A DNA stretch of 64,000 nt from Massilia sp. PAMC28688 (GTDB lineage Bacteria > Pseudomonadota > Gammaproteobacteria > Burkholderiales > Burkholderiaceae_D), in the NCBI RefSeq assembly GCF_019443445.1, contig NZ_CP080378.1, forward strand, positions 2,046,001 to 2,110,000, read 5' to 3'. Of the stretch, positions 39,374 to 48,381 are shown in pieces (the stretch's first letter is position 1; each line of letters opens with the position of its first letter). The translations under genes and the position numbers were made by a program. Below the pieces are notes generated by a model that was not told where the DNA came from, did not search any database, and worked only from the letters and a program-made list of their open reading frames with translations.

Positions 39374-39964
39374 ATGAACCGCACTGCAGAAATAACGCGC
39401 AACACCAACGAAACGCAAATCCGTGTTTCGATCAACCTCGACGGCACGGGCCAGCAAAAGCTCAATACCGGCGTTCCCTTCCTGGACCACATGCTCGACC
39501 AGATCGCGCGTCACGGCCTGATCGACCTCGATATCGACTGCGTGGGCGACCTGCACATCGACGCCCACCATACGGTGGAAGACACCGGCATCACGCTGGG
39601 CATGGCGGTGGCCAAGGCCATCGGCGACAAGAAGGGCATCCGCCGCTACGGCCACGCCTACGTGCCGCTGGACGAAGCGCTGTCGCGCGTGGTGATCGAT
39701 TTTTCGGGCCGTCCCGGCCTGGAAATGCACGTGCCCTGGAAGCGCTCCATGATCGGCGCCTTTGATGTCGACCTGGCGCACGAATTCTTCCAGGGCTTCG
39801 TCAACCACGCGCTGGTGTCGCTGCACATCGATAACCTGCGCGGCGAGAACGCCCACCACCAGTGCGAGACGGTATTCAAGGCCTTCGGCCGCGCCCTGCG
39901 CATGGCCGCAGAACTCGACGCCCGCTCGGCCGGCACCATCCCATCGACCAAGGGCAGCCTGTAA
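39374..39964 (+). CDS. hisB: Imidazoleglycerol-phosphate dehydratase
   Basis: Monofunctional HisB (196 aa) without the phosphatase domain found in enterics. Metal-binding motifs: [37 protein letters not shown] and the C-terminal [18 protein letters not shown]. Mn-dependent dehydratase of histidine synthesis. Confidence 0.97.
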   Translation: MNRTAEITRNTNETQIRVSINLDGTGQQKLNTGVPFLDHMLDQIARHGLIDLDIDCVGDLHIDAHHTVEDTGITLGMAVAKAIGDKKGIRRYGHAYVPLDEALSRVVIDFSGRPGLEMHVPWKRSMIGAFDVDLAHEFFQGFVNHALVSLHIDNLRGENAHHQCETVFKAFGRALRMAAELDARSAGTIPSTKGSL

Positions 39965-39982
39965 ATCACGCTGGCACTGACT

Positions 39983-40621
39983 ATGAAAAAAATTGTGGTG
40001 GTCGATTACGGCATGGGCAACCTGCGCTCGGTGGCGCAAGCCCTGCGCGCCGTGGCGCCCGAAGCCGATGTCCTCATTTCCGGCGAAGCGCCCGACATCG
40101 ACAGCGCCGACCGCATCGTGCTGCCCGGCCAGGGCGCCATGCGCGACTGCATGGCCAGCCTGCGCGAGTCGGGCGTCGAGGAAGCGCTGCTGCGCGCCGC
40201 CCGCAGCAAGCCCATGATGGGCGTGTGCGTGGGCGAGCAGATGCTGTTTGATGTGAGCGAAGAGGGCAATACGCCCGGCTTGGGCCTGTTGCCCGGCAAG
40301 GTAGTGCGCTTTGACCTGGCCGGCCGGGTGCAGGCCGACGGCTCGCGCTTCAAGGTACCGCAAATGGGCTGGAACCGCGTCAAGCAGGCGCGCGCCCACC
40401 GGCTGTGGGACGGCATCGCTGACGATGCATACTTCTATTTCGTGCACAGCTACTATGTGCAGCCCGCCGAGCAGGACCTGGTGGTGGGCGAGACCGACTA
40501 CGGCCAGCCATTCTGCTGCGCTGTCGCGCGGGGCAATATCTTTGCCACCCAGTTCCACCCGGAGAAAAGCGCCGCGGCGGGACTGCAGCTGTACAAGAAC
40601 TTCGTTCAATGGAATCCCTGA
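39983..40621 (+). CDS. hisH: Imidazole glycerol phosphate synthase, glutaminase subunit
   Basis: Class-I glutamine amidotransferase that feeds ammonia to HisF. The 212 aa contain the nucleophile Cys82 in [11 protein letters not shown] and the His192-x-Glu194 pair in FHPEKS; the N-terminal [12 protein letters not shown] is typical. It forms a complex with the hisF product, two genes downstream. Confidence 0.97.
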   Translation: MKKIVVVDYGMGNLRSVAQALRAVAPEADVLISGEAPDIDSADRIVLPGQGAMRDCMASLRESGVEEALLRAARSKPMMGVCVGEQMLFDVSEEGNTPGLGLLPGKVVRFDLAGRVQADGSRFKVPQMGWNRVKQARAHRLWDGIADDAYFYFVHSYYVQPAEQDLVVGETDYGQPFCCAVARGNIFATQFHPEKSAAAGLQLYKNFVQWNP

Positions 40622-40647
40622 TTTCAACCTAACCTAAGACATCGATC

Positions 40648-41424
40648 ATGCTGCTCATTCCTGCCATCGACCTCAAAGACGGTCACTGTGTTCGCCTCAA
40701 GCAGGGCGATATGGAACTTGCCACCGTTTTTTCCGAAGACCCAGCCGAGATGGCGCTGCACTGGCTCAAGCAGGGTGCGCGCCGTCTGCACCTGGTGGAC
40801 CTGAACGGCGCCTTTGCGGGCAAGCCGGTCAACGAGTCCGCCGTCAAGTCCATCCTGCAGGTGGTGCAGGAATTCGCGGTCGATAACGACATCGACGAAA
40901 TCCCCGTGCAGCTGGGCGGCGGCATCCGCGACCTCGATACCATCGAGCGCTATCTCGACGACGGCATCACCTACATCATCGTGGGCACGGCCGCGGTGAA
41001 GAACCCGGGCTTCCTGCACGACGCCTGCGGCGCTTTCCCCGGCAGCATCATCGTCGGCCTCGATGCCAAGGATGGCAAGGTGGCCACCGATGGCTGGAGC
41101 AAGATGTCCGGCCACGAAGTGATCGACCTGGCCAAGAAGTTCGAAGCCTATGGCGTGGAATCGATCATCTACACCGACATCGGCCGCGACGGCATGATGG
41201 GCGGGATTAACATCGACGCCACCGTCAAGCTGGCGCAAGCGGTGCGCATTCCCATCATCGCCTCCGGCGGCCTGCACAACATCGGCGACGTCGAAGCGTT
41301 GTGCGCGGTGCAGGACGAAGGCATCGAGGGCGTCATCTGCGGCCGCTCGATCTACGAAGGCACCATCAACCTGGCCGAAGCGCAGGCGCGCGCCGACCAG
41401 CTCACCGAGGGCGACCTGGCCTGA
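40648..41424 (+). CDS. hisA: Phosphoribosylformimino-AICAR-P isomerase
   Basis: A 258-aa TIM-barrel isomerase. Signature [20 protein letters not shown], with catalytic Asp in this strand, [32 protein letters not shown] and [12 protein letters not shown]. Directly upstream of hisF, with which it shares half-barrel ancestry. Confidence 0.97.
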   Translation: MLLIPAIDLKDGHCVRLKQGDMELATVFSEDPAEMALHWLKQGARRLHLVDLNGAFAGKPVNESAVKSILQVVQEFAVDNDIDEIPVQLGGGIRDLDTIERYLDDGITYIIVGTAAVKNPGFLHDACGAFPGSIIVGLDAKDGKVATDGWSKMSGHEVIDLAKKFEAYGVESIIYTDIGRDGMMGGINIDATVKLAQAVRIPIIASGGLHNIGDVEALCAVQDEGIEGVICGRSIYEGTINLAEAQARADQLTEGDLA

Positions 41425-41439
41425 CCGGCCGCCACTACT

Positions 41440-42213
41440 ATGCTCGCAAAACGAATCATTCCCTGCCTCGACGTGACCGATGGCCGCGTGGTCAAGGGCG
41501 TCAATTTCACGGAGCTGCGCGACGCCGGCGACCCGGTGGAAATCGCACGCCGCTACGATGAGCAGGGCGCCGATGAAATCACCTTCCTCGACATCACCGC
41601 GTCCAGCGACGACCGCGACCTGATCCTGCACATCATCGAGGCCGTGGCCTCGACAGTGTTCATTCCGCTGACAGTGGGCGGAGGCGTGCGCAAGGTGGAA
41701 GACGTGCGCCGCCTGCTCAATGCCGGTGCCGACAAGGTCAGCATGAACACTTCCGCCGTCACCAATCCGCAGCTCGTGTTCGAGGCTTCGCAAAAGCACG
41801 GTTCGCAGTGCATTGTGGTGGCGATCGATGCCAAGCAGGTGGCGCCCGGCAAGTGGGAAGTATTCACCCATGGCGGGCGCAAGGCCACGGGGCTGGACGC
41901 CATCGAATGGGCGCAAAACATGGAACGCCTGGGTGCCGGCGAAATCCTGCTCACCAGCATGGACCGCGACGGTACCAAGTCCGGCTTCGATCTTGGCCTG
42001 ACTGCCGGCGTGTCGAACGCGATCGGCATTCCCGTGATTGCCTCGGGCGGTGTGGGCGGGCTGCAGGACCTGGCCGACGGCATCAAGATCGGCCGCGCCG
42101 ATGCGGTGCTGGCAGCTTCCATCTTCCACTACGGGCAGCACACGGTGCAGGAAGCCAAGCGCTTCATGGCCGCGCAGGGCATCCCGATGCGACTGGACCA
42201 GGAGCGCGCATGA
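41440..42213 (+). CDS. hisF: Imidazole glycerol phosphate synthase, cyclase subunit
   Basis: TIM-barrel cyclase (257 aa) that uses ammonia from HisH. N-terminal [60 protein letters not shown] and [16 protein letters not shown] are family motifs. ATGA overlap with hisI at the end. Confidence 0.98.
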   Translation: MLAKRIIPCLDVTDGRVVKGVNFTELRDAGDPVEIARRYDEQGADEITFLDITASSDDRDLILHIIEAVASTVFIPLTVGGGVRKVEDVRRLLNAGADKVSMNTSAVTNPQLVFEASQKHGSQCIVVAIDAKQVAPGKWEVFTHGGRKATGLDAIEWAQNMERLGAGEILLTSMDRDGTKSGFDLGLTAGVSNAIGIPVIASGGVGGLQDLADGIKIGRADAVLAASIFHYGQHTVQEAKRFMAAQGIPMRLDQERA

Positions 42214-42668
42214 GCAGCACCAACACCCCGGGCACGGTGGCCAGCGTGGCGGCCAACCTGAAGTGGCTCAAGAAAGTCAAATGGGACGAGCAGGGCCTGG
42301 TGCCCGTGATTGCCCAGGAAGCGTCCAGCGGCGACGTGCTGATGTTCGCCTGGATGAACCGCGACGCGCTGGCGCGCACGGTGGAGCTGGGCGAAGCGGT
42401 GTACTGGAGCCGCTCGCGCAAGAAGCTGTGGCACAAGGGCGAAGAATCGGGCCACACGCAAAAGGTGCTCGAAATGCGCCTCGACTGCGATGAAGACGTG
42501 GTGCTGCTCAAGATCGAGCAGAGCGGCGGTATCGCCTGCCACACGGGCCGCCATTCGTGCTTTTTCCAGAAGTTTGAGGGTGACGCCAAGACCGGTGACT
42601 GGCACAGCGCCGATCCGGTGCTGCAGGATCCGGAAACCATTTATACCAAACCAAAGAACAAATCATGA
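42210..42668 (+). CDS. hisI: Phosphoribosyl-AMP cyclohydrolase
   Basis: Zn/Mg cyclohydrolase of 152 aa, separate from HisE here (fused in enterics). Motifs: [32 protein letters not shown], the metal-binding DCDEDVVL, and [10 protein letters not shown]. Start at 42210 overlaps the hisF stop; the first 14 residues are variable. hisE follows with a 4-base overlap. Confidence 0.96.
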   Translation: MSSTNTPGTVASVAANLKWLKKVKWDEQGLVPVIAQEASSGDVLMFAWMNRDALARTVELGEAVYWSRSRKKLWHKGEESGHTQKVLEMRLDCDEDVVLLKIEQSGGIACHTGRHSCFFQKFEGDAKTGDWHSADPVLQDPETIYTKPKNKS

Positions 42669-43003
42669 GCACAACCCTGGCCCGCGTGGCTGACGTGATC
42701 GAGTCGCGCAAGCTGGAACATGGCGGCGACCCCGCCACATCCTACGTCTCGCGCCTGTTTTCCAAGGGCGATGACGCGATCCTGAAAAAGATCGGCGAGG
42801 AAGCGACCGAACTGGTCATGGCGGCCAAGGATGCACGGGCGGCGGGCGACGCCGGCAAGGTGCTCTATGAGTGCGCCGACCTGTGGTTCCATTCAATGGT
42901 GCTGCTGGCCCAGTTTGGCCTCACGCCCCAGCAGGTGCTCGACGAACTGGCGCGGCGCGAAGGCGTGTCCGGCATTGCCGAAAAAGCCGCCCGCGCAGAC
43001 TGA
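42665..43003 (+). CDS. hisE: Phosphoribosyl-ATP pyrophosphohydrolase
   Basis: A 112-aa MazG-fold pyrophosphohydrolase, second step of histidine synthesis. Motifs: [30 protein letters not shown], the EExxE metal site, and [15 protein letters not shown]. It is last in the his gene set and 25 bases before the HIT protein. Confidence 0.96.
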   Translation: MSTTLARVADVIESRKLEHGGDPATSYVSRLFSKGDDAILKKIGEEATELVMAAKDARAAGDAGKVLYECADLWFHSMVLLAQFGLTPQQVLDELARREGVSGIAEKAARAD

Positions 43004-43028
43004 ATCATTATCTACCGGAGAAAACGCT

Positions 43029-43400
43029 GTGGAAAACTGCCTGTTCTGCAAGATCGCGGCCAAACAGATCCCGTCCAGCATCGTCCATGAAGATGACGAC
43101 TTGCTGGCCTTCAAGGATATCCACCCGGCGGCGCCCGTCCACCTGCTGATCATTCCCAAGCAGCACGTCGCCACCCTTTCGGACACCACCGAGGCCCACA
43201 CTGCCGTACTGGGCAAGATGCTGGCACTGGCCCCGAAGCTGGCGGCCGAACATGGCTGCGCAGTGCACCATGGGGTCGATGGCAAGCCCGGCGGTGGCTT
43301 CAAGACCCTGATCAACAGTGGGCCGGACGGCGGGCAGGAGGTGTACCATCTGCACATGCACCTGATTGGCGGGCCCCACCCCTGGCGTGGGCAACATTGA
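43029..43400 (+). CDS. hinT: HIT-family purine nucleoside phosphoramidase
   Basis: A 123-aa histidine-triad nucleotide-binding protein. It opens MENCLFCKIAAKQIPS, contains IHPAAPVHLLIIPK and the histidine triad HLHMHLIGG, which ends in a short Trp-containing tail. GTG start at 43029 with GGAG 8 bases upstream. The position between hisE and tatA is common in Betaproteobacteria. Confidence 0.95.
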   Translation: MENCLFCKIAAKQIPSSIVHEDDDLLAFKDIHPAAPVHLLIIPKQHVATLSDTTEAHTAVLGKMLALAPKLAAEHGCAVHHGVDGKPGGGFKTLINSGPDGGQEVYHLHMHLIGGPHPWRGQH

Positions 43401-43486
43401 CACCGATGCACGTTACCGGCTGATTCGCGTAAAATAGCGGCGTAAGCTTGACGATACGGGGCAATTCGCCCTCCAAGGAGATTGAA

Positions 43487-43711
43487 ATGGGTAGCACAAG
43501 CTGGATTCACTGGGTTATTTTGCTGGTTGTCGTGGTGCTGATCTTCGGCACCAAGAAACTGGGCAATATGGGTGGCGATATTGGCAAGGCCGTCAAGGGC
43601 TTCAAGGATGGCGTCAAGGGCCATGATGACGAGGCCAAGCCGGTGCCGCCGCAGCAGGTGGCCGACAAGACCGTGATTGACGTGGAATCGAAAGAAAAGA
43701 GCAAGCTGTGA
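43487..43711 (+). CDS. tatA: Sec-independent translocase subunit TatA
   Basis: A 74-aa pore-forming subunit with one N-terminal membrane helix ([21 protein letters not shown]) followed by an amphipathic helix ([19 protein letters not shown]) and a charged tail. AAGGAG precedes the start. Confidence 0.96.
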   Translation: MGSTSWIHWVILLVVVVLIFGTKKLGNMGGDIGKAVKGFKDGVKGHDDEAKPVPPQQVADKTVIDVESKEKSKL

Positions 43712-43754
43712 CAGCGGCACGGGCGGCCAAGGCCTGCAGCTTGCCTGAGGCCCC

Positions 43755-44243
43755 ATGATCGATCTGGGATTGACGAAAATCGCCATTCTTGGCGTGGTGG
43801 CGCTGGTCGTGATCGGCCCTGAAAAGCTGCCAAAGGTCGCGCGCATGGCCGGCACGCTGTATGGCCGCGCCCAGCGCTATCTGCACGAAGTCAAGTCCGA
43901 GGTCAGCCGCGAAATTGAACTCGACGAGCTGCGCAACCTCAAGAAGGAATTCCAGGAGTCGGCCCACTCCATGCAGGCCGATGTCCAGTCGGCCCTGCAG
44001 GAAAGCCTCGATGACGTGGAAGCGGCCTGGCGCGACCTGCCCTCGTCCACCGCGCCCACGGCCACCATGAGTGACCTGGAACGCAAGGCGCGTGACTTCC
44101 GGCGCAAGAAGCTGGTCCGCAATTCAGCCGTTCCCGGCTGGTACAAGCAGCGCAACCACGGCAAGTCGCACATCCTCTCCGGTGCGGCGCGCGTGCGCAA
44201 GTACCGCCCGCGCATGGCCAAATCACCTTCCTTCTTTTCATGA
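43755..44243 (+). CDS. tatB: Sec-independent translocase subunit TatB
   Basis: A 162-aa TatB: N-terminal membrane helix with Glu in KIAILGVVALVVIGPEKLPKVARM, an amphipathic helix and a long coiled-coil-like cytosolic segment (ELDELRNLKKEFQESAHS). The tail is arginine/lysine rich. Overlaps tatC by 4 bases (ATGA). Confidence 0.94.
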   Translation: MIDLGLTKIAILGVVALVVIGPEKLPKVARMAGTLYGRAQRYLHEVKSEVSREIELDELRNLKKEFQESAHSMQADVQSALQESLDDVEAAWRDLPSSTAPTATMSDLERKARDFRRKKLVRNSAVPGWYKQRNHGKSHILSGAARVRKYRPRMAKSPSFFS

Positions 44244-45004
44244 CAGAGCAAGCACCGGCCGAAGAGACCTTCATCTCTCACTTAGTTGAACTGCGCGACC
44301 GCCTGGTGAAGGCGCTCATTGGCGTGGCGCTGGTGTGCGCGGGCCTGTTCCTGTGGCCCGGGCCTGCCGACATCTACGACTTCATTGCCAGGCCGATGAT
44401 TGAATCTCTGCCGCCCGGCTCCAAGATGATTGCCACGGGCGTCATTTCACCATTTCTGGTGCCCATGAAGGTCACCCTGGTGCTGGCCATCATCCTGGCG
44501 CTGCCCTGGGTGTTTTACCAGATGTGGGCATTCATCGCGCCGGGCCTGTATGCGCACGAAAAGCGGCTGGTGCTGCCGCTGGTCCTGTCATCGTCGGCAT
44601 TGTTCATGGCCGGCGTGGCGTTTTGCTATTTCCTCGTGTTTGGCCGGGTATTCAAGTTCATTGGCGAATTCGCACCCACCTCCATTGCCGTGACGCCGGA
44701 TATTGAAAACTATCTCGATTTCGTCATGTCCATGTGCCTGGCTTTTGGCGCCACCTTTGAAGTGCCGGTGGTGGTCGTGATCCTGGTGCGCATGGGCATA
44801 GTCAGCGTGGCCAAGCTCAAGGAAATCCGGCCCTACGCCATCGTGGGCGCGTTTGCCATTGCCGCCATCGTGACGCCGCCGGACGCGGTCAGCATGCTGG
44901 CCTTGGCCATTCCAATGTGCCTGTTGTTTGAAGTGGGCATCCTGCTCGCGCCGCTGTTCGTGCGCGCCACCCAGGCGCCGGAAGAGCCGGAACTGAAGAC
45001 TTGA
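44240..45004 (+). CDS. tatC: Sec-independent translocase subunit TatC
   Basis: Six-helix twin-arginine signal receptor, 254 aa. Signatures: FISHLVELRDRLVKAL at the N-terminus, the PFLVPMKVTLVLAIILALPWVFYQMWAFIAPGLYAHEK block, and FGATFEVPVVVVILV in the middle. Last gene of the plus-strand run, followed 7 bases later by a long hairpin. Confidence 0.97.
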   Translation: MTEQAPAEETFISHLVELRDRLVKALIGVALVCAGLFLWPGPADIYDFIARPMIESLPPGSKMIATGVISPFLVPMKVTLVLAIILALPWVFYQMWAFIAPGLYAHEKRLVLPLVLSSSALFMAGVAFCYFLVFGRVFKFIGEFAPTSIAVTPDIENYLDFVMSMCLAFGATFEVPVVVVILVRMGIVSVAKLKEIRPYAIVGAFAIAAIVTPPDAVSMLALAIPMCLLFEVGILLAPLFVRATQAPEEPELKT

Positions 45005-45010
45005 CGCGCA

Positions 45011-45045
45011 AGCGATCGCAGCGGCGCCATGCCGCTGCGATCGCT
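45011..45045. terminator. 15-bp perfect hairpin between tatC and the hemerythrin gene
   Basis: Bases 45011-45025 pair perfectly with 45031-45045 around a GCCAT loop. It lies between the convergent tatC and hemerythrin genes and would fold on either strand, so it is probably a bidirectional terminator, although no T-tract follows on the plus strand. Confidence 0.7.
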
Positions 45046-45063
45046 TGGCTCAAGGATTGCCGC

Positions 45064-45663
45064 TTAGTGGTGCGTGGTGCCCATGTCAGGCATTTTCCTG
45101 GACACGAAACGCGCAGCCATCAGGGCGCCGGCCAGGCCCACCACGATGGCCGTGGTGCTGCCGGAAAATCCGACTGCCGTATTCTTTGCAATCTGCCCAG
45201 CCTTGGGTTTGAGCAACTCCAGGCGGCGCTTGGTCATGGCCGCGCCCAGTTCGTTGAGGCGTTCCTTGCCCAGCATGCGTTCCGCTTCCGGCAGCAGCAC
45301 GGTTTCCTCATCGGCAACGTGATGCATGACGTCGCGCATCAGGTCGTGCAACAGGGTGTCGTGCTTGCTGTCATGGGCGGGCGTGGCGCGCAGCTCGCTG
45401 ATCATGCGGCGCATTTCATCATGCTCCGGCTCGCTCTTCATGATGACCGACTCCGTTGGGTTGAGGCGGCGCAGGACGGGATAAAAGATCTCTTCTTCCA
45501 AGGTGGCATGGATTTCCAGCGCATCGCAGATCGTGTCGGCCAGCGCTTTCTTGACCGTATCCTTGGTCGTGCTGGTGTACTGGTGGAACGTGACCAGCAC
45601 ATGCGAGTGATCAAAACGGATCATGTCCGTAATGGATGGGCTTAACTGGTTCAAAGAAAACAT
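45064..45663 (-). CDS. Hemerythrin-domain protein with C-terminal membrane helix
   Basis: A 199-aa protein with a four-helix hemerythrin HHE domain (about 12-130). His/Glu iron ligands are visible in MIRFDHSH (His19), ALEIHATLEEEIFYPVL, EPEHDEMRRM and DLMRDVMHHVADEETVLLPE. A C-terminal hydrophobic helix (TTAIVVGLAGALMAARFV) suggests membrane attachment. Such proteins sense or buffer oxygen, nitric oxide or iron; the exact role is not clear. Promoter elements are not obvious. Confidence 0.87.
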   Translation of the reverse strand: MFSLNQLSPSITDMIRFDHSHVLVTFHQYTSTTKDTVKKALADTICDALEIHATLEEEIFYPVLRRLNPTESVIMKSEPEHDEMRRMISELRATPAHDSKHDTLLHDLMRDVMHHVADEETVLLPEAERMLGKERLNELGAAMTKRRLELLKPKAGQIAKNTAVGFSGSTTAIVVGLAGALMAARFVSRKMPDMGTTHH

Positions 45664-45780
45664 GGTATTCCTCCCCCGTTGATGTATACATCCATGATAG
45701 GAGTCTTACGCTTCGCCTTGAGTAGGACAAGTGCGCATGTCCCTGTCGGCGCCCTACACGCGTTTTGCTGCTCCAATGCA

Positions 45781-47505
45781 TCACGGCGCCGGACAATGCC
45801 CGATGAGGTAATACGCGGGACTGGTCTGGGCCAGTGTCCGGATATAGAAAGTATTGTTCAGGCCCATGTTCTGGCCCGAACCCCGGGCATAGGCATAGCC
45901 GCCGCTGGCATAAGCCCGTCCAGCCTGGACATGTGCATAATTGCTGGCGCTGGTGGCCGTACAGATGAATCCGCTTGTCGTGCTGGCGCTCACGGCCGCC
46001 GAGAGGCCGCCTTCCCCGGCCGCTCCCACGGCCGAGACCTGGAACCGGTAAGCCGTGCTGTCGGCCAGGCCCCCCGCCGTATGGCTGGTGGTGCTGACCG
46101 GCGCCGCCGTTATCCGGCTACCGTCGCGGTACACATGATAGCCGCCGGCACCCTGCACCGCCGTCCAGGCCAGGGAGATGGAAGTGGCGCCGCGCGCCGT
46201 CACTGTCAGGCCGGCCGGCGGCGGCAGGGCCGGGGCGGTTCCCACCAGAAATTGCGGCAGCTGGCAGGCCGCCGACACCTGCCCGGTGGCCGCATTGGTG
46301 GCGCTGACGCTGCCCGTGTAATAGCCATGGGCCAGGGCGTAACCCTTGCTGAAACTGGCACCGCTGCCGGCAGCGCCATCATCGACCGGCGTTGCCCCGG
46401 AAAGCTGCACGCGGTAACTGCTCACCGGCCCTGCCTGATCCATCGCCGCGCCGCTCACGGTCGCCGTCGTGCCCGACACGGTCGCGCTGCAGGCCGTCAT
46501 GACGGGAGCGGCCACCGTGCTGACGCGCGCATTGTGGCGAAACCAGAAATCCATCACAAAGGCGGGATAGTTGACCTTGCTGGCGTCGACGAAATGGGTG
46601 GCCTGGCCCCCGGCCCCGGCCGGCCAGGCGTGGCCCTGGCCCGTGACCGACATCTCGGCCGTGCGCACCTTGCCGCCGGCATCGGTGTGAAAAATATTGC
46701 TGCCGCCAGGGGTGACCGCCACCGGCGCGCCCTTGGTGAACGTGCCGCCATAGACCAGGCGCATGGCCGCCGCATCCATGGGGCCGTACGCCTGGGCGAC
46801 CGTGTAGTCGCTGGTGCCCCATACCACGCTGCTTATCTGGGTGGCAAAGAACGGGGCGTTCGCTCCCGCCAGGTTGCGGCACTGGTTCGCCGCCGTCGCC
46901 GCGCTGTAGCCCGATGGCACGAAGCCAATTTGCCCGGTGGTGGTGCCCGGTGGGGGGCCAGCATTGATGCCGAGACCGGCAAAAATATCCGGCGCCAGGC
47001 AGCCCAGGGCCATGGCCTGGCCGCCGCCGGAAGACAATCCCGTCACGTACACCTGTTTCGGATCGATCCCGTACTGGGGATGGCTGACAAAACGGTGCAC
47101 CAGGTCGAGCAGCACGCCGTCGTGGCCGCTGGTGCGCTTGTGGCTGGTGCTGGCATAGTCCCAGCAGTGGCTGCCATAGACATTGCCGGTGGCATTGGGC
47201 GCCAGGATCACGGCGCCATACTGGTCGGCCGCGCGCTTCCAGTTGAAGCCGCCATCAGTGGCCGAGTCGATCACGTCACTCGCGGCCGTCTGGGCGCAGC
47301 CGTGCAGCACCAGCACCAGCGCCCGTTTGCCGCCCAGCGCGGGCGGCACCGATGGCCAGTAGACGAAACCGGTGAGGTTGCCGCCGTTGACCGTGTCCGC
47401 GGCCCAGGTCTGGTTGGCGCTCCAGCTGCCTGGCCCGGGCTGGACCTGGGCCAGGGCGGCCGCCGGCAGGAGACAGCACGCCGCAATGGTTGAGATTGAC
47501 CGCAT
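45781..47505 (-). CDS. Secreted PHB-depolymerase-like esterase with FN3 domain
   Basis: A 574-aa secreted alpha/beta hydrolase of the extracellular PHB-depolymerase family. Signal peptide at residues 1-20 (MRSISTIAACCLLPAAALAQ). The catalytic domain has HGCAQT (oxyanion), the lipase box GLSSG with Ser158, and a late His in TGQGHAWP. A linker with cysteines leads to a fibronectin type III domain (PAGLTVTARGATSISLAW … YRFQVSAVGAAGEGG), then a C-terminal domain with YAHVQAGRAYASGGYAYARG … QNMGLNNTFYIRTL, seen at the end of several secreted hydrolases. Start at 47505 has a strong GAGGAGGGAAG upstream. It would degrade extracellular polyester or related esters. Confidence 0.88.
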   Translation of the reverse strand: MRSISTIAACCLLPAAALAQVQPGPGSWSANQTWAADTVNGGNLTGFVYWPSVPPALGGKRALVLVLHGCAQTAASDVIDSATDGGFNWKRAADQYGAVILAPNATGNVYGSHCWDYASTSHKRTSGHDGVLLDLVHRFVSHPQYGIDPKQVYVTGLSSGGGQAMALGCLAPDIFAGLGINAGPPPGTTTGQIGFVPSGYSAATAANQCRNLAGANAPFFATQISSVVWGTSDYTVAQAYGPMDAAAMRLVYGGTFTKGAPVAVTPGGSNIFHTDAGGKVRTAEMSVTGQGHAWPAGAGGQATHFVDASKVNYPAFVMDFWFRHNARVSTVAAPVMTACSATVSGTTATVSGAAMDQAGPVSSYRVQLSGATPVDDGAAGSGASFSKGYALAHGYYTGSVSATNAATGQVSAACQLPQFLVGTAPALPPPAGLTVTARGATSISLAWTAVQGAGGYHVYRDGSRITAAPVSTTSHTAGGLADSTAYRFQVSAVGAAGEGGLSAAVSASTTSGFICTATSASNYAHVQAGRAYASGGYAYARGSGQNMGLNNTFYIRTLAQTSPAYYLIGHCPAP

Positions 47506-47619
47506 GACTTCCCTCCTCAGGTTGGCTACCGCAGAGAAAATGATTCTACGCAGTTTGCTACCGTGAACGGGAGGCCGTGGCGGTGCGTGCGCACACAAGC
47601 AGTGTGCGCAGTTGCACAT

Positions 47620-48381
47620 TCAGCGCCTGCCCGACAGCGCCTGGGTGTAAAGGGGATCTTCCTGCAAGGTGTTGTGTCCGCGCGCCGCAATGACGACTTC
47701 GTGCGCGATACCCGGCGCAAAGCGCGTGCGCAGCAGGCTGGTGCTGGCGCGCGGAATGACTTCGTCGCGCTCGGCCGTGATGATGGTGGTGGGCACCTTG
47801 ATCTGCGGCGCGTAGCGGAATGATTCATAGCGGTCGCGCAGCAGGAAGCGCACCGGGAAGTAGGGAAACCGGGCGGCGGCAATGCCGGCAATGCTGTCGT
47901 AGGGCGTGACCAGCACCAGGCGCTCGGCCGGGCGCACGCTGGCCAGGTGCACCGCCACACCGCTGCCCAGGCTGCGGCCAACCACGGTGACATGGGGATG
48001 GCTGGCGTGCACCTTGTCGAACAGGGCCAGCGCATCGGCAAACAGGGCATCCTGGCTCGGCTTGCCGCTGCTGCCGCCATAGCCGCGGTAATGCAGGGCA
48101 TATAAGGCGTGCGCCGGGAAGGCCGCGGCCAGGTCCGGCACGCTGCCCGACACGTCCTCGCCATTGCCGCCAAAGTAGATGACGGCCTCCGGCCCCGTGG
48201 CGGGGCGGGTGCTGACCAGCAGCTCGGCATCGGCCACGGCCAGCTTCATGACGGTGGCATCGGTGCCAAGGCGGCGCGGCTGCGGGTAGTAGAGCAGCGA
48301 GCGCTGGAGCAGGAACAGCACCAGGCAGGCCAGCGCATACGCCGCGCCCAGCAGCAGCACGATGCGCAGCGCCGACTGCAT
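47620..48381 (-). CDS. Membrane-anchored alpha/beta hydrolase
   Basis: A 253-aa hydrolase with one N-terminal membrane helix (ALRIVLLLGAAYALACLVLFLL), so the catalytic domain is probably periplasmic. Features: IYFGGNGED (oxyanion), LHYRGYGGSSGKPS, the nucleophile Ser137 in GRSLGSG, Asp in ITAERDEVIP and His in ARGHN, as in BEM46/YfhR-like proteins. Start at 48381 overlaps the DUF885 stop by 1 base (TGATG), linking the two genes. Confidence 0.88.
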   Translation of the reverse strand: MQSALRIVLLLGAAYALACLVLFLLQRSLLYYPQPRRLGTDATVMKLAVADAELLVSTRPATGPEAVIYFGGNGEDVSGSVPDLAAAFPAHALYALHYRGYGGSSGKPSQDALFADALALFDKVHASHPHVTVVGRSLGSGVAVHLASVRPAERLVLVTPYDSIAGIAAARFPYFPVRFLLRDRYESFRYAPQIKVPTTIITAERDEVIPRASTSLLRTRFAPGIAHEVVIAARGHNTLQEDPLYTQALSGRR

